The notes under the pieces were generated by a model. It was not told the origin of the DNA. It searched no databases and saw nothing but the letters and a program-made list of their open reading frames with translations. 64,000 nucleotides of DNA from Brevundimonas sp. Leaf363 (GTDB taxonomy: Bacteria; Pseudomonadota; Alphaproteobacteria; Caulobacterales; Caulobacteraceae): contig NZ_LMPZ01000002.1 in the NCBI RefSeq assembly GCF_001424025.1, positions 1,230,702 to 1,294,701 on the forward strand, read 5' to 3'. The translations under genes and the position numbers were made by a program. The first letter of the stretch is position 1; every line of letters begins with the position of its first letter. Positions 1-8,563 of this stretch are shown here, one piece after another.

Positions 1-408
1 TTCCTGGAAGACAACGTCGAGGCCGGCATCATGCTGGTCGGAACCGAGATCAAGGCGCTGCGCGACGGACGGGCCAATATCGCCGAGAGCTATGCGGCGG
101 TGGAGGGACGCGAGATCGTGCTGATCAACGCCGACATCCCGCCCTATAAACAGGCCAATCGCTTTAACCACGAGCCACGACGCCCGCGGAAGCTGCTTCT
201 ACATCGCAAGCAGATCGATCGGCTGATCGGCGCCGTCCAGCGCGACGGCCAGACCATCATCCCGCTGCGGCTCTATCTGAACGAGGCTGGCAAGGCGAAG
301 CTGGAGATCGCCCTGGCCAAGGGCAAGAAGCTGCACGACAAGCGCGAGACCGAGGCCAACCGCGACTGGCAGCGTGACAAGGCCCGCCTGATGCGAGAGC
401 GCGGCTAG
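1..408 (+). CDS. smpB: SsrA-binding protein SmpB, 5' partial
   Basis: SmpB binds tmRNA and delivers it to stalled ribosomes for trans-translation. The reading frame is open from base 1, so the N-terminus lies outside the window and 135 residues are visible. Family hallmarks are present: the segment [16 protein letters not shown], the basic stretch [12 protein letters not shown], and a lysine/arginine-rich C-terminal tail ([12 protein letters not shown], then [14 protein letters not shown]) that folds in the ribosomal decoding centre. The stop overlaps by three bases the stop of a small convergent gene. Identification is certain; only the start is missing. Confidence 0.97.
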   Translation, partial: FLEDNVEAGIMLVGTEIKALRDGRANIAESYAAVEGREIVLINADIPPYKQANRFNHEPRRPRKLLLHRKQIDRLIGAVQRDGQTIIPLRLYLNEAGKAKLEIALAKGKKLHDKRETEANRDWQRDKARLMRERG

Positions 409-605
409 GTGATCGGTTGGGCGTCGCTGACGCCCGGCATCGGAGCGAATTGGAACGAGCTCGCTCCGTCCACGCCCAGCGAAGGGCGGCGGTAGGTCTG
501 TTCCACCAGCACGCCGAAGCTGGTCACCGCGACGACGGCGGCCAGGGTCCAGCCGGCGAGGCGGCGTTCCTGTGCGCTGAACAGATTACTCTTAGACTTG
601 GCCAT
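405..605 (-). CDS. small single-pass membrane protein, unknown function
   Basis: This encodes 66 residues starting MAKSKSNLF. The start is chosen because a strong Shine-Dalgarno run (GAGGGAGGG on the coding strand) lies just upstream; a longer reading from base 665 has no such site. The protein has a short basic N-terminus, one hydrophobic segment (about residues 16-34, [16 protein letters not shown]) and a polar tail, so it is probably a membrane-anchored small protein. It lies downstream of the UDG gene on the same strand and overlaps the smpB stop. I do not recognise a family. Confidence 0.6.
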   Translation of the reverse strand: MAKSKSNLFSAQERRLAGWTLAAVVAVTSFGVLVEQTYRRPSLGVDGASSFQFAPMPGVSDAQPIT

Positions 606-720
606 GGAGCCCTCCCTCGGAGTGCTGAACGGCGTCGTTGCGACCCTGTTCCCACAGGCGATCACCGGCGCACAAGGAGGCTGATTCGCGTGGCGGGCGG
701 AGCACAGTCGCTGACCCCGA

Positions 721-1353
721 TCAGGCGTCGATCAGGTCTCGCGCACGTTGGAAGACCGCCTCGAACATGGGCGCCGTCAGGCGGCCGGTGTTCGTGTTGA
801 GGCGACTGCAGTGATAGCTGTTCAGGATGATGTAGCGGCCGGTGTCGAACTCCACGCCGTGTCCCGCCGGCGCGGCCGAGCCTTTCAGGCCCAGCGCCTT
901 GAGCACATTGCGGCGTGAGACATCGCCCAGGGTGACGATGACCTTCAACCGGGGCAGGGCGGCCAGCCGATCGATCAGGAAGGGGCGGCAGGTCGTCTCC
1001 TCGACCGGCAGCGGCTTGTTCCCCGGCGGCGCGCAGCGCACGGCGTTGGTTATCATGCAATCCACCAGCTCCAGCCCGTCGTCGGGCCGGGCGTCATAGG
1101 TCCCGCGCGCGAAGCCGGTCTTCAGCAGGGTCTCGTACAGCATCCAGCCGGCGCCATCGCCAGTGAAGGGCCGTCCCGTGCGGTTGGCTCCGGTGCGGCC
1201 GGGCGCGAGGCCCGCGACGAGCAGGCGCGCGTCAGGATCGCCGAAGGACGGCGCCGGGCCGTTGAACCAGTCCGGGTTCTGCCGCTGGTTCTCGGCGCGA
1301 TAGGCCACCAGCCGGGGGCACAGCGGACAGTCGTGGGGTGGTTCGGGCCTCAT
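721..1353 (-). CDS. uracil-DNA glycosylase, family 5 (UdgB-like)
   Basis: A 210-residue DNA repair enzyme predicted to excise uracil or deaminated bases. It begins with an iron-sulfur cysteine pair (CPLCPR, residues 8-13), with further cysteines near residues 98, 106 and 122. It has the family 4/5 catalytic loop GLAPGRTGANRTGRPF and the C-terminal motif HCSRLNTNTGR, which resembles family 5 (Thermus UDGb type) more than classical Ung. Its ATG overlaps the TGA of the upstream NYN-domain gene (ATGA), so the two nucleic-acid enzymes are probably translated together. Assignment to family 5 rather than 4 rests on motif memory. Confidence 0.88.
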   Translation of the reverse strand: MRPEPPHDCPLCPRLVAYRAENQRQNPDWFNGPAPSFGDPDARLLVAGLAPGRTGANRTGRPFTGDGAGWMLYETLLKTGFARGTYDARPDDGLELVDCMITNAVRCAPPGNKPLPVEETTCRPFLIDRLAALPRLKVIVTLGDVSRRNVLKALGLKGSAAPAGHGVEFDTGRYIILNSYHCSRLNTNTGRLTAPMFEAVFQRARDLIDA

Positions 1354-1895
1354 GCGTCGCGCGGCGTCCGGGCGCGACCGAAGACGGGCAGCAGATCAAA
1401 CAGTTCGATGAAGTCGTCGGCCTGGCGCCGCAGATCGTCGGCCGCGTGCGGCGGCTGGGTCTTCTGGCTGGACAGGACGGTGACCTTGACCCCCATCGCC
1501 TGCACCACCTCGACCAGCCGCCGGAAATCTCCGTCGCCGGACGCCAGGACCACGTGATCCAGCTTGGGAGCCAGCGCCATCACGTCGACGGCGATCTCGA
1601 CGTCCATGTTGCCCTTCATCCGACTGTGCCCCTGGGCGTCGGTGAACCGCTTCACCGGCTTGGTGACGACCGTGAAGCCGTTGTAGCCCAGCCAGTCGAC
1701 CAGCGGGTTCACCGGCGAGAACTCTTCGCCCTCGACCACCGCCGTGTAATAATAGACGCGGACCAGCTGCGACTGCTCGGCGAACCATTCCAGCATTCGC
1801 TTGAAGTCGAGGTCGGTCTGAAGGGCGCGCGTCGTTGAATGCAGGTTGGCCCCGTCGATGAAGACGGCCAGTCGATCGTTCGGATGAAACCGCAT
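1350..1895 (-). CDS. NYN domain protein (LabA/DUF88-type PIN-fold nuclease)
   Basis: This encodes 181 residues starting MRFHPNDRLAVFIDGANL. The N-terminal FIDGANLH motif, the internal acidic residues of MDVEIAVDVMAL, and VVLASGDGDFRRLVEVVQ are the conserved acidic positions of NYN domains, a PIN-like fold usually linked to RNA cleavage. A much longer upstream open frame is antisense to folK and is not coding. The start codon overlaps that of divergent folK, so the two genes share an extremely compact promoter region. The downstream partner is a uracil-DNA glycosylase. The RNA substrate is unknown. Confidence 0.85.
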   Translation of the reverse strand: MRFHPNDRLAVFIDGANLHSTTRALQTDLDFKRMLEWFAEQSQLVRVYYYTAVVEGEEFSPVNPLVDWLGYNGFTVVTKPVKRFTDAQGHSRMKGNMDVEIAVDVMALAPKLDHVVLASGDGDFRRLVEVVQAMGVKVTVLSSQKTQPPHAADDLRRQADDFIELFDLLPVFGRARTPRDA

Positions 1896-2454
1896 GGGCG
1901 AGGACGACACAGGGATTGGACCGGCGACCGTCGTGGGAATCGACGACGGCTTCGATCTGGACGCCGCAGTCATCGTGGCCCTCGGCTGCAATGACAAGGG
2001 GGTCTGGTCGTCCTGCCGCGAGGCGCTGGAGGCGGCGCTGTGCCGGTTCCGCAGCGAGGGAATGGACGTGGTCGCCCGATCCAGCTGGTGGCGCTCGGAC
2101 GCTTGGCCCGACCCGACAGACCCGCCTTTTCTCAACGGCGTCGTTATCGTCCGAACCGATCTGGACGCCCACGGCGCCATGGCGGCGCTGGGCCGGATCG
2201 AGGACGCCTTCGGGCGGCTGCGCAGCACGCGCAACGCGCCGCGCACCCTTGACCTGGACCTGATCGCCTACGGCCGCCTGACCGGCGACCTGAACGGGCT
2301 GATCCTGCCGCACCCGCGCGCCACCGAGCGGCTGTTCGTGATGGGGCCGTTGGCCGAGATCGCGCCGGGCTGGGTCCATCCCGGCGGCGGCACCGCGGCG
2401 GGGCTGGCGTCCTGCGCCGAAGTGGGGCGGGATGCGCGGCCTCAGGCTTTCTAG
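1894..2454 (+). CDS. folK: 6-hydroxymethyl-7,8-dihydropterin pyrophosphokinase (HPPK)
   Basis: HPPK transfers pyrophosphate from ATP to 6-hydroxymethyl-dihydropterin in folate synthesis. Diagnostic segments are VIVALGCNDKG, SSWWRSDAW, PPFLNGVVIV, RNAPRTLDLDLIAYG (the ATP/Mg-binding signature) and LPHPRATERLFVMGPLAEI. The 186-residue reading uses an ATG overlapping the divergent NYN start; a GTG at 1933 would remove a 13-residue extension not typical of the family and is a realistic alternative. A family A palindromic repeat begins four bases after the stop and separates folK from rpoZ. Confidence 0.92.
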   Translation: MGEDDTGIGPATVVGIDDGFDLDAAVIVALGCNDKGVWSSCREALEAALCRFRSEGMDVVARSSWWRSDAWPDPTDPPFLNGVVIVRTDLDAHGAMAALGRIEDAFGRLRSTRNAPRTLDLDLIAYGRLTGDLNGLILPHPRATERLFVMGPLAEIAPGWVHPGGGTAAGLASCAEVGRDARPQAF

Positions 2455-2458
2455 TGTC

Positions 2459-2591
2459 CGTCATCCTCGGACTTGATCCGAGGATCAGGTTTTACGGTGC
2501 GCAATCCAGGCAGGCTGAAACGCGGCGCTTGGAGCCATCTGACGGTCGGCACGATCGCCGCCTGATCCTCGGCTCAAGTCCGAGGATGACG
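2459..2591 (+). repeat. palindromic repeat element family A, copy 1
   Basis: An element of about 133 bp bounded by mirror-image ends: CGTCATCCTCGGACTTGATC on the left and its near-complement on the right. Each end is itself a hairpin (TCCTCGGA, 5-base loop, TCCGAGGA). The central 70 bp are also shared with the other copies at 17843-17974 (opposite orientation) and 54445-54578 (same orientation). It encodes no protein. It lies between folK and rpoZ. Confidence 0.85.
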
Positions 2592-2633
2592 GTGGCGGCA
2601 AAGGGGTAGCGCCCTAAAACCGCCCACCTCGCA

Positions 2634-2660
2634 TTGCATCAACGGCGCTACACCTATATT
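2634..2660 (+). promoter_or_regulatory. candidate rpoZ promoter
   Basis: A TTGCAT (-35-like) is followed after 15 bp by TATATT (-10-like), 33 bp upstream of the rpoZ ATG and just downstream of repeat A1. The match is by eye and the spacing is short, so support is moderate. Confidence 0.35.
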
Positions 2661-2693
2661 CAGCGCGGTTCTCCCCGCGCCCGAGGATTGTTC

Positions 2694-3053
2694 ATGGCTC
2701 GCGTCACTGTCGAAGACTGCATCGAGAAGGTTCCGAACCGGTTCGGCCTGGTTCTGCTGGCGGGTCACCGCGCGCGGAACATCGCCAACGGCGCGGCCCT
2801 GCTGATTGATCGCGACAACGACAAGAACCCGGTCGTCGCCCTGCGCGAACTGGCCGAGGACAAGATCGCTCCGCCGGAGCTGTACGAAGCCATCGTCGTC
2901 GGCCTGCAACGGGTCGACGAGCGCACCGAAGCCGAGGACGAGGCCGAAACCGTGGCTCTGCTGGCCGAACCCCAGCACATGAACATGGCCGAACAGGAAC
3001 TGATCCGCGCGCTGCAAAGCGATCGCGATGGCGGACAGGAAGAGCGCTACTGA
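2694..3053 (+). CDS. rpoZ: RNA polymerase omega subunit
   Basis: This 119-residue subunit promotes assembly and stability of RNA polymerase through the beta-prime subunit. [20 protein letters not shown] matches the omega start exactly, followed by [14 protein letters not shown] and [14 protein letters not shown]. The start is the family-typical MARVTVED methionine; a longer frame from 2634 adds residues not seen in omega. As in many proteobacteria it sits directly upstream of the (p)ppGpp synthetase, and omega is part of a known ppGpp-binding site on polymerase in enterobacteria. Confidence 0.97.
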   Translation: MARVTVEDCIEKVPNRFGLVLLAGHRARNIANGAALLIDRDNDKNPVVALRELAEDKIAPPELYEAIVVGLQRVDERTEAEDEAETVALLAEPQHMNMAEQELIRALQSDRDGGQEERY

Positions 3054-3169
3054 CGGCGGAGCCGGCCACCGGCGTCACCATCCTTCCGGCCCGGTCGCCA
3101 GAGACCCCGCCGGCCCTCAAAGCTGCGAACGACGTTACAAAACCGGCCGCGCCGAAACGCGCGCCGGTT

Positions 3170-5323
3170 TTGCGCCAATTCGAGCTGATCGAGGCGGTCA
3201 AGGCGTACGATCCGACCGCCGACGAGTCCTTGCTGAACAAGGCCTACGTCTACGCTATGAAGATGCACGGGTCGCAGTTGCGGGCCTCGGGCGATCCCTA
3301 TTTCGCGCACCCGATTCAGGTCGCGGGCATCCTGACGGACTACAAGCTCGACACCGCGACCATCATAACGGCGCTGCTGCACGATGTGGTCGAGGACACC
3401 TCGGCGACCCGCGACGACATCGCCGGCCTGTTCGGCGAGGAGATCGCCGTCCTGGTCGAGGGCGTCACCAAGCTGAGCCGCCTGGAGCTTCAGGCCGAGC
3501 ACACGCGCCAGGCCGAGAACCTGCGCAAATTCATCCTGGCCATCAGCCGCGACGTTCGCGTCCTGCTGGTGAAGCTGGCCGACCGTCTGCACAACATGCG
3601 GACGCTGAAGTACGTCAAGCCGGAGAAGCGCGAGCGCATCAGCCGCGAGACGCTGGAAGTCTATGCGCCGCTGGGCCGCTCCATCGGCATCCACTCCATC
3701 GCCTCCGAGCTGGAGGAACTGGCGTTCGAGCACCTGAACCCGACGGCCCGCACCGCCATCGAGCGGCGACTGGAGGCGCTGAAGTTCGAGCACGGCGCCG
3801 CCACCGACAAGGTTTCGCGCGAGATCGAGCGTGTGCTGTCCGAGGCCGGCATCACGGCCCGCGTCTTCGGGCGTCAGAAGACGCCGTACTCGATCTGGCG
3901 CAAGCTGCAGCGCAAGGCCGTCGGCTTCTCGTCGCTGTCGGACATCTACGGCTTCCGCGTCATCGTCGAGGCCGAAGACGACTGCTACCGGGCGCTGGGC
4001 GTCATCCATCGCGCCTGGCCGATGGTGCCCGAGCGATTCAAGGACTTCATCTCGACGCCCAAGTCGAACAACTACCGCTCGCTGCACACCACCATCGTGG
4101 GATCGGCCGGCCTTCGTATCGAGATGCAGATCCGCACCGAGGCGATGGACCGAGTGGCCGAGGACGGCGTCGCCGCGCACTGGGCGTACAAGAACCACGC
4201 CTACGGCCTGGACCGAGAGGCCATGACGGCGTCTGGCCTGCGCGACCCGCTGCAGAACCTGCGCCACCTCGTGCAGGTGATCGAGCACGGGGAGGGCGGC
4301 GACGATTGGGTCGAGCACGCCAAGCTGGAGATGTACCTCGATCAGGTCTTCGTCTTCACGCCGAAGGGCAGCCTGATCACCCTGCCGCGCGGAGCGATGG
4401 CGCTGGACTTCGCCTATGCGGTCCACACCGAGGTCGGAGACACCGCCGCCGGCGTCAAGGTCAACGGCGAGCTGAAGCCGATGCGGACCCAGCTTCAGAA
4501 CGGGGACGTGGTCGAGATCGTGCGCGGCCAGAAGCGCGAGCCGCCTGCCGACTGGCGCTCTTTGACCATCACCGGCCGCGCCCGATCCGCCATCCGCCGC
4601 CAGATACGCTCCACCGAGCGGGATGAGTTCCTGCGCCTGGGTCGCGGCGCGCTGGACCAGACGGTGTCAAAGGCCGGCAAGTCGCTGGTTGCCGTGTCGC
4701 TGCAACCCGCGCTCGAAGTGCTGGCCATCGCGTCGGAGGCAGATCTGTTCGAGACCATCGGCCGGGGCCGCCTGTCGCCCGTCACCGTGGCCGAAATCCT
4801 GTTCCCGGCGCTGAAGGGCAAGATCGCTTCGGCGGTGTCCAAGAAGAAGATCCAGGACAACCGCGCGCGCCTGTTCATTCGCGGCAGCGGCCTGACGCCG
4901 GGCGTCAGCATCCACTTCGGCCAGTGTTGTACGCCGTTGCCGGGCGACCGGATCGTCGGGATCATGGAGCCGGAGAAGGGCCTGACGGTCCACACGATCG
5001 ACTGTCAGAAGCTGGCCGAGTTCGCCGATGACGACAGCGTCTGGCAGGATTTGCAATGGACGCCCCAGGCCGAGCAGGGCGCCGTCGGCATTGCCCGGCT
5101 TCGCGCCACGGTGAAGAACGGCATCGGCGTGCTGGGCCAGGTCACGACCCTGATCGGTGAAGTCGGCGGCAATATCCGCAACCTGAACCTGGCGCACCGC
5201 CAGGAGGACTTCTTCGACGTGCTGCTGGACGTCGAGGTCCAGGACGCCAAACACGCCACCACCCTGATCGCAGCGCTGCGCGCCAATCCGTCGGTCGAGA
5301 ACGTGGACCGCGTGAAGGGGTGA
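3170..5323 (+). CDS. spoT: bifunctional (p)ppGpp synthetase/hydrolase (RelA/SpoT homologue)
   Basis: This enzyme makes and degrades the stringent alarmone (p)ppGpp. Domain order is the HD hydrolase (HPIQVAGIL, LLHDVVEDT), the synthetase (YGFRVIVEAEDDCYRALG, then STPKSNNYRSLHT), TGS (DQVFVFTPKGSLITLPRGA) and a C-terminal ACT domain (GVLGQVTTLIGEVGGNI). Both catalytic cores look intact, so it is bifunctional like other single alphaproteobacterial RSH proteins. The coordinates use the first conventional start, a TTG with no visible Shine-Dalgarno. The frame is open and protein-like upstream to a CTG at 3050 that overlaps the rpoZ stop and has AGGAAG at good spacing; that would give 757 residues. 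Confidence 0.93.
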   Translation: MRQFELIEAVKAYDPTADESLLNKAYVYAMKMHGSQLRASGDPYFAHPIQVAGILTDYKLDTATIITALLHDVVEDTSATRDDIAGLFGEEIAVLVEGVTKLSRLELQAEHTRQAENLRKFILAISRDVRVLLVKLADRLHNMRTLKYVKPEKRERISRETLEVYAPLGRSIGIHSIASELEELAFEHLNPTARTAIERRLEALKFEHGAATDKVSREIERVLSEAGITARVFGRQKTPYSIWRKLQRKAVGFSSLSDIYGFRVIVEAEDDCYRALGVIHRAWPMVPERFKDFISTPKSNNYRSLHTTIVGSAGLRIEMQIRTEAMDRVAEDGVAAHWAYKNHAYGLDREAMTASGLRDPLQNLRHLVQVIEHGEGGDDWVEHAKLEMYLDQVFVFTPKGSLITLPRGAMALDFAYAVHTEVGDTAAGVKVNGELKPMRTQLQNGDVVEIVRGQKREPPADWRSLTITGRARSAIRRQIRSTERDEFLRLGRGALDQTVSKAGKSLVAVSLQPALEVLAIASEADLFETIGRGRLSPVTVAEILFPALKGKIASAVSKKKIQDNRARLFIRGSGLTPGVSIHFGQCCTPLPGDRIVGIMEPEKGLTVHTIDCQKLAEFADDDSVWQDLQWTPQAEQGAVGIARLRATVKNGIGVLGQVTTLIGEVGGNIRNLNLAHRQEDFFDVLLDVEVQDAKHATTLIAALRANPSVENVDRVKG

Positions 5324-5353
5324 CAACGGCGGTGGCGGCGCTATGACGCCCTC

Positions 5354-5938
5354 ATGAACACCGAAGACGTCCTCAACGAATTTCGCGACGCCGGCGCCCT
5401 GCGTGAAGGCCACTTCGTCCTCTCGTCGGGGCTGCACAGCCCGGTCTTCCTGCAGAAGAACCTCGTCTTCATGGACGGCGCGCGCTGCGAACGGCTGTGC
5501 AAGGCGCTGGCCGAAAAGATCGTCGCCACGGTCGGTCCGGTGGACGTCGCCATCTCGCCGGCCGTAGGCGGCATCATTCCCGGTTATGAGACCGCAAAGC
5601 ATCTGAACGTCCGCTCGATGTACGTCGAGCGCGAGGGCGGGGCGTTCAAACTGCGTCGCGGCTTCTCGGTCGAGCCGGGCGAAAAGGTCGTCATGGTCGA
5701 AGACATCGTGACCACCGGGCTCAGCTCGCGCGAATGCATCGCCGCGATCCAGGCGGCGGGCGGCGAGGTGGTCGCGGCGGCCTGCATCGTCGATCGCTCG
5801 GGCGGCCGGGCCGATGTCGGCGTGCCGCTGGTCGCACTGGCGACGCTGGATGTGCCGGCCTATCCGGCCGACGACCTGCCGCCAGAACTCGCAGCCATCC
5901 CGGTTCAGGATCCGGGCAGCCGGCGGCTGAGCCAATGA
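5354..5938 (+). CDS. pyrE: orotate phosphoribosyltransferase
   Basis: It converts orotate and PRPP to OMP in pyrimidine synthesis. The 194-residue protein has the PRPP-binding signature [17 protein letters not shown], the catalytic-loop region [15 protein letters not shown] and the early [13 protein letters not shown] segment of the PyrE family. It starts 30 bp after the (p)ppGpp synthetase and its TGA overlaps the ATG of pdxJ by four bases, heading a tightly coupled series. Confidence 0.96.
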   Translation: MNTEDVLNEFRDAGALREGHFVLSSGLHSPVFLQKNLVFMDGARCERLCKALAEKIVATVGPVDVAISPAVGGIIPGYETAKHLNVRSMYVEREGGAFKLRRGFSVEPGEKVVMVEDIVTTGLSSRECIAAIQAAGGEVVAAACIVDRSGGRADVGVPLVALATLDVPAYPADDLPPELAAIPVQDPGSRRLSQ

Positions 5939-6678
5939 AGGCGGGGCGCGCTCGTCTGGGCGTGAACATCGATCACGTCGCTACGGTGCGGAACGCGCGC
6001 GGCGGCGTGCATCCAGACCCGATCCGCGCGGCCAGGGAGGCGCTGGGCGCCGGCGCGGACGGCATCACCGCCCACCTGCGCGAGGACCGCCGTCACATCA
6101 CGGACGCCGACATCGAGGCGCTGACGGCGCTGTGCGCCCAGGCCGAGCGCCCTCTGAACTTCGAGATGGCGGTCACCGACGAGATGCTGGCCATCGCCGT
6201 GCGGCACCGGCCGCACGCGGCCTGTCTGGTGCCAGAGCGGCGCGAAGAGGTGACAACCGAGGGCGGACTGGCGGTCGCGGGTAAAGAGGCGCGAATCGCG
6301 CCCGTCGTCGCTGCTTTGGCGGCCGCCGGCATACGCGTCAGCCTGTTCATCGAGCCGTCCGCCGCGCAGGTCGAAGCCGCTGCGGCCGTCGGCGCCCAGG
6401 TCGTGGAGTTTCACACCGGTCGGTATTGCCACCTGGCGCCGGATGCACGCGCGATCGAACTCGGCCGGCTGGCTGCGGCCAGCGCCCAGGCCTCGACGCT
6501 GGGGCTGGAGGTCCACGCGGGCCACGGCCTGGATTTCGACACGGCCGCCGAAGTTCTGAAGATCCCGGAGATCGACGAGCTGAACATCGGGCATTTCCTG
6601 ATCGGCGAGGCCCTGTTCACCGGTCTGGCGCCGGCCATCGTGAGGATGCGCGGCGTCATGGACGCGGCGCGGCCATGA
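5935..6678 (+). CDS. pdxJ: pyridoxine 5'-phosphate synthase
   Basis: PdxJ condenses 1-deoxy-D-xylulose 5-phosphate with 3-amino-2-oxopropyl phosphate to form pyridoxine 5'-phosphate (DXP-dependent vitamin B6 pathway). The 247-residue TIM barrel shows [60 protein letters not shown] and [12 protein letters not shown] followed by [16 protein letters not shown]. The start overlaps the pyrE stop (ATGA) and the stop overlaps the acpS start in the same way. This neighbourhood (pdxJ-acpS-lepB-rnc-era) is conserved in many proteobacteria. Confidence 0.97.
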   Translation: MKAGRARLGVNIDHVATVRNARGGVHPDPIRAAREALGAGADGITAHLREDRRHITDADIEALTALCAQAERPLNFEMAVTDEMLAIAVRHRPHAACLVPERREEVTTEGGLAVAGKEARIAPVVAALAAAGIRVSLFIEPSAAQVEAAAAVGAQVVEFHTGRYCHLAPDARAIELGRLAAASAQASTLGLEVHAGHGLDFDTAAEVLKIPEIDELNIGHFLIGEALFTGLAPAIVRMRGVMDAARP

Positions 6679-7073
6679 TCGTCGGCGTCGGCGCAGACCT
6701 GTGCGACATCCGGCGGATCGAAGCCTCGATCGAACGCTTCGGCGATCGCTTTACCCAACGCTGCTTCACCGAGATCGAGCGCACCCGCTCGGAGCGCAAG
6801 CCGGACAGGTCGTGGAGCTACGCCAAGCGGTTCGCGGCCAAGGAGGCCTGCGCCAAGGCGCTGGGCACCGGCATGCGTTCGAATGTCTATTGGCGCGACA
6901 TGGGCGTGATCAACAAGCCCAGCGGTCAGCCGACGCTGGCCCTGACCGGTCATGCGGCCGAACGACTGGCGGCCATGACGCCGCCGGGGCACGTGGCCAA
7001 CATTCACCTGACGCTTTCGGACGAACACCCGTATGCGCTGGCCTTCGTGGTGATCGAAGCCTTGCCCCAGTGA
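6675..7073 (+). CDS. acpS: holo-[acyl-carrier-protein] synthase
   Basis: AcpS transfers 4'-phosphopantetheine from CoA to a serine of acyl carrier protein. The 132-residue protein carries the two canonical motifs: the N-terminal [15 protein letters not shown] with its magnesium-binding aspartate, and [15 protein letters not shown]. It is translationally coupled to pdxJ and followed after a 74 bp gap by lepB. It works on the same ACP used by FabH and PlsX elsewhere in this window. Confidence 0.96.
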   Translation: MIVGVGADLCDIRRIEASIERFGDRFTQRCFTEIERTRSERKPDRSWSYAKRFAAKEACAKALGTGMRSNVYWRDMGVINKPSGQPTLALTGHAAERLAAMTPPGHVANIHLTLSDEHPYALAFVVIEALPQ

Positions 7074-7147
7074 CTATTGTGCCTGTCCTGAAGGCGCGAT
7101 ACCCATGCCACCGTTTCAGACCGCGGACAGCGGCAGGGGGATGGTGA

Positions 7148-8563
7148 ATGACCGACGCGCCCAAGCCGCAGGCCGATGAGCCGCATGACGCGACCGTGGA
7201 AGCGGAAGCCGTCCAGGCGGGGCCGGCCATCGAAACCCACGATCCCGAGGTTTCGCCGGATGCGGCGGCCCATCCGGTCGACGCCGATCTGATCCAGGTC
7301 GATGGCGAGCCCGAGCCGGTGATCGAGGTGATCGAGACGCCCGCGACCCCCGACGCCGTTGTCCGGGATGTCGATGGCCTTGAGGTGGTTGAACCGCAGA
7401 CGGCTGACACCTTGGCGACGGTCGAGGACGCGCCGGTCCAACTGACCGAAGCGCGCGCCACGGACGCCGTCGAGCCCATCGATTACGCCCACCAGACGGC
7501 GCCTGCGATCGATCCGTTCGTTGAGGCGGGCTCGCTGGAGCCCGCCATCAGCCTGCCGCTCTCGGAGGCCATCTCCGAGCCTGTAACCCATACTGTTGAA
7601 GAAGCGCCTGCCGTGACGACTGAGCCTAAAGCCGAACCTGTCTCCGAGACCTCCGACAGCGCCGCCATGCTGGGCGCCGCCGCCGTGGCCGGCACGGCCG
7701 CAGCCGCAGCGTCGTCGGACGGCCGCCGGCCGATCTGGAGCGACCAGGGCGACGCCCCGTTCAACGACGGCCCCGAGAAGCCCGTGTACGACCGCCGCCG
7801 CAGCAAGACCAAAGCCAAGTCCGGCGGCGACGCGGGCGGCGAGGCGGGCGAGATCGTCAAGACCGTCGTCTTCGCCCTGCTGATCGCCTTCGTCCTTCGC
7901 GTGCTGCTGTTCCAGCCGTTCACCATCCCGTCGGCCTCGATGGAGCCCAACCTCTATGAGGGCGACTACATCGTCGTGACCAAGTGGAGCTATGGCTATT
8001 CGCGCTACTCGATCCCGTTCGCGCCGCCGCTGTTCGAGGGCCGGATCCTGTCGCAGGCGCCGACGCGCGGCGACATCGTGGTGTTCAAGCTGCCGCGCGA
8101 CAACAAGACCGACTACATCAAGCGCCTGATCGGCCTGCCCGGCGACCGCATCCAGATGGTCGCTAACAAGCTTTATATCAACGGCCAGCCGGTCGATGAC
8201 GTGGTCGTCAGCCAGTCGCAGATCGACGACATCTTCGGCCCGCGCCCGGTGACCCAGGTGCGCGAGACCCTGCCGGGCGGGAAGGTCATCACCATCCAGG
8301 ACTTCGGCCCGGGCAACGAGCTGGACGACACGCCTGTCTACGAGGTGCCGGCCGGCCACTACTTCATGATGGGCGACAACCGCGACAACTCGATCGACAG
8401 CCGCGTCGAGGAGTCCAGCGGCGTGGGCCTGGTCCCGGCCGAGAACCTGGTCGGCAAGGCGCAGATCATCCTGTTCTCCTGGTCGCCGGGCGCTTCGTTC
8501 TGGAAGCCGTGGACCTGGTTCAGCAACCTGCGTCCCAGCCGGTTCTTCACGCTTCTGCATTGA
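7148..8563 (+). CDS. lepB: signal peptidase I with long acidic N-terminal extension
   Basis: Signal peptidase I removes signal peptides from exported proteins at the inner membrane. The C-terminal half is canonical: one membrane segment (about residues 238-254), the catalytic serine in PSASMEPNLYEGD (about S264), the catalytic lysine in DYIKRLIGLPGD (about K325), and GHYFMMGDNRDNSIDSR. The first 215 or so residues are low-complexity, rich in Pro, Glu, Asp, Val and Ala, with an Ala-rich stretch at 172-189. The usual bacterial enzyme is about 250-320 residues, so 471 is long. The frame is open throughout, but an internal start cannot be excluded. Its stop abuts rnc (TGATG). Confidence 0.95.
   Translation: MTDAPKPQADEPHDATVEAEAVQAGPAIETHDPEVSPDAAAHPVDADLIQVDGEPEPVIEVIETPATPDAVVRDVDGLEVVEPQTADTLATVEDAPVQLTEARATDAVEPIDYAHQTAPAIDPFVEAGSLEPAISLPLSEAISEPVTHTVEEAPAVTTEPKAEPVSETSDSAAMLGAAAVAGTAAAAASSDGRRPIWSDQGDAPFNDGPEKPVYDRRRSKTKAKSGGDAGGEAGEIVKTVVFALLIAFVLRVLLFQPFTIPSASMEPNLYEGDYIVVTKWSYGYSRYSIPFAPPLFEGRILSQAPTRGDIVVFKLPRDNKTDYIKRLIGLPGDRIQMVANKLYINGQPVDDVVVSQSQIDDIFGPRPVTQVRETLPGGKVITIQDFGPGNELDDTPVYEVPAGHYFMMGDNRDNSIDSRVEESSGVGLVPAENLVGKAQIILFSWSPGASFWKPWTWFSNLRPSRFFTLLH

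Noticed and set aside
3028..4626. Alternative 532-codon frame starting at an ATG just before the (p)ppGpp synthetase
   Set aside because: It is out of frame with the conserved HD, synthetase and TGS motifs and gives an Arg/Gly-rich product. A frameshift model is not needed since the correct frame is open throughout.
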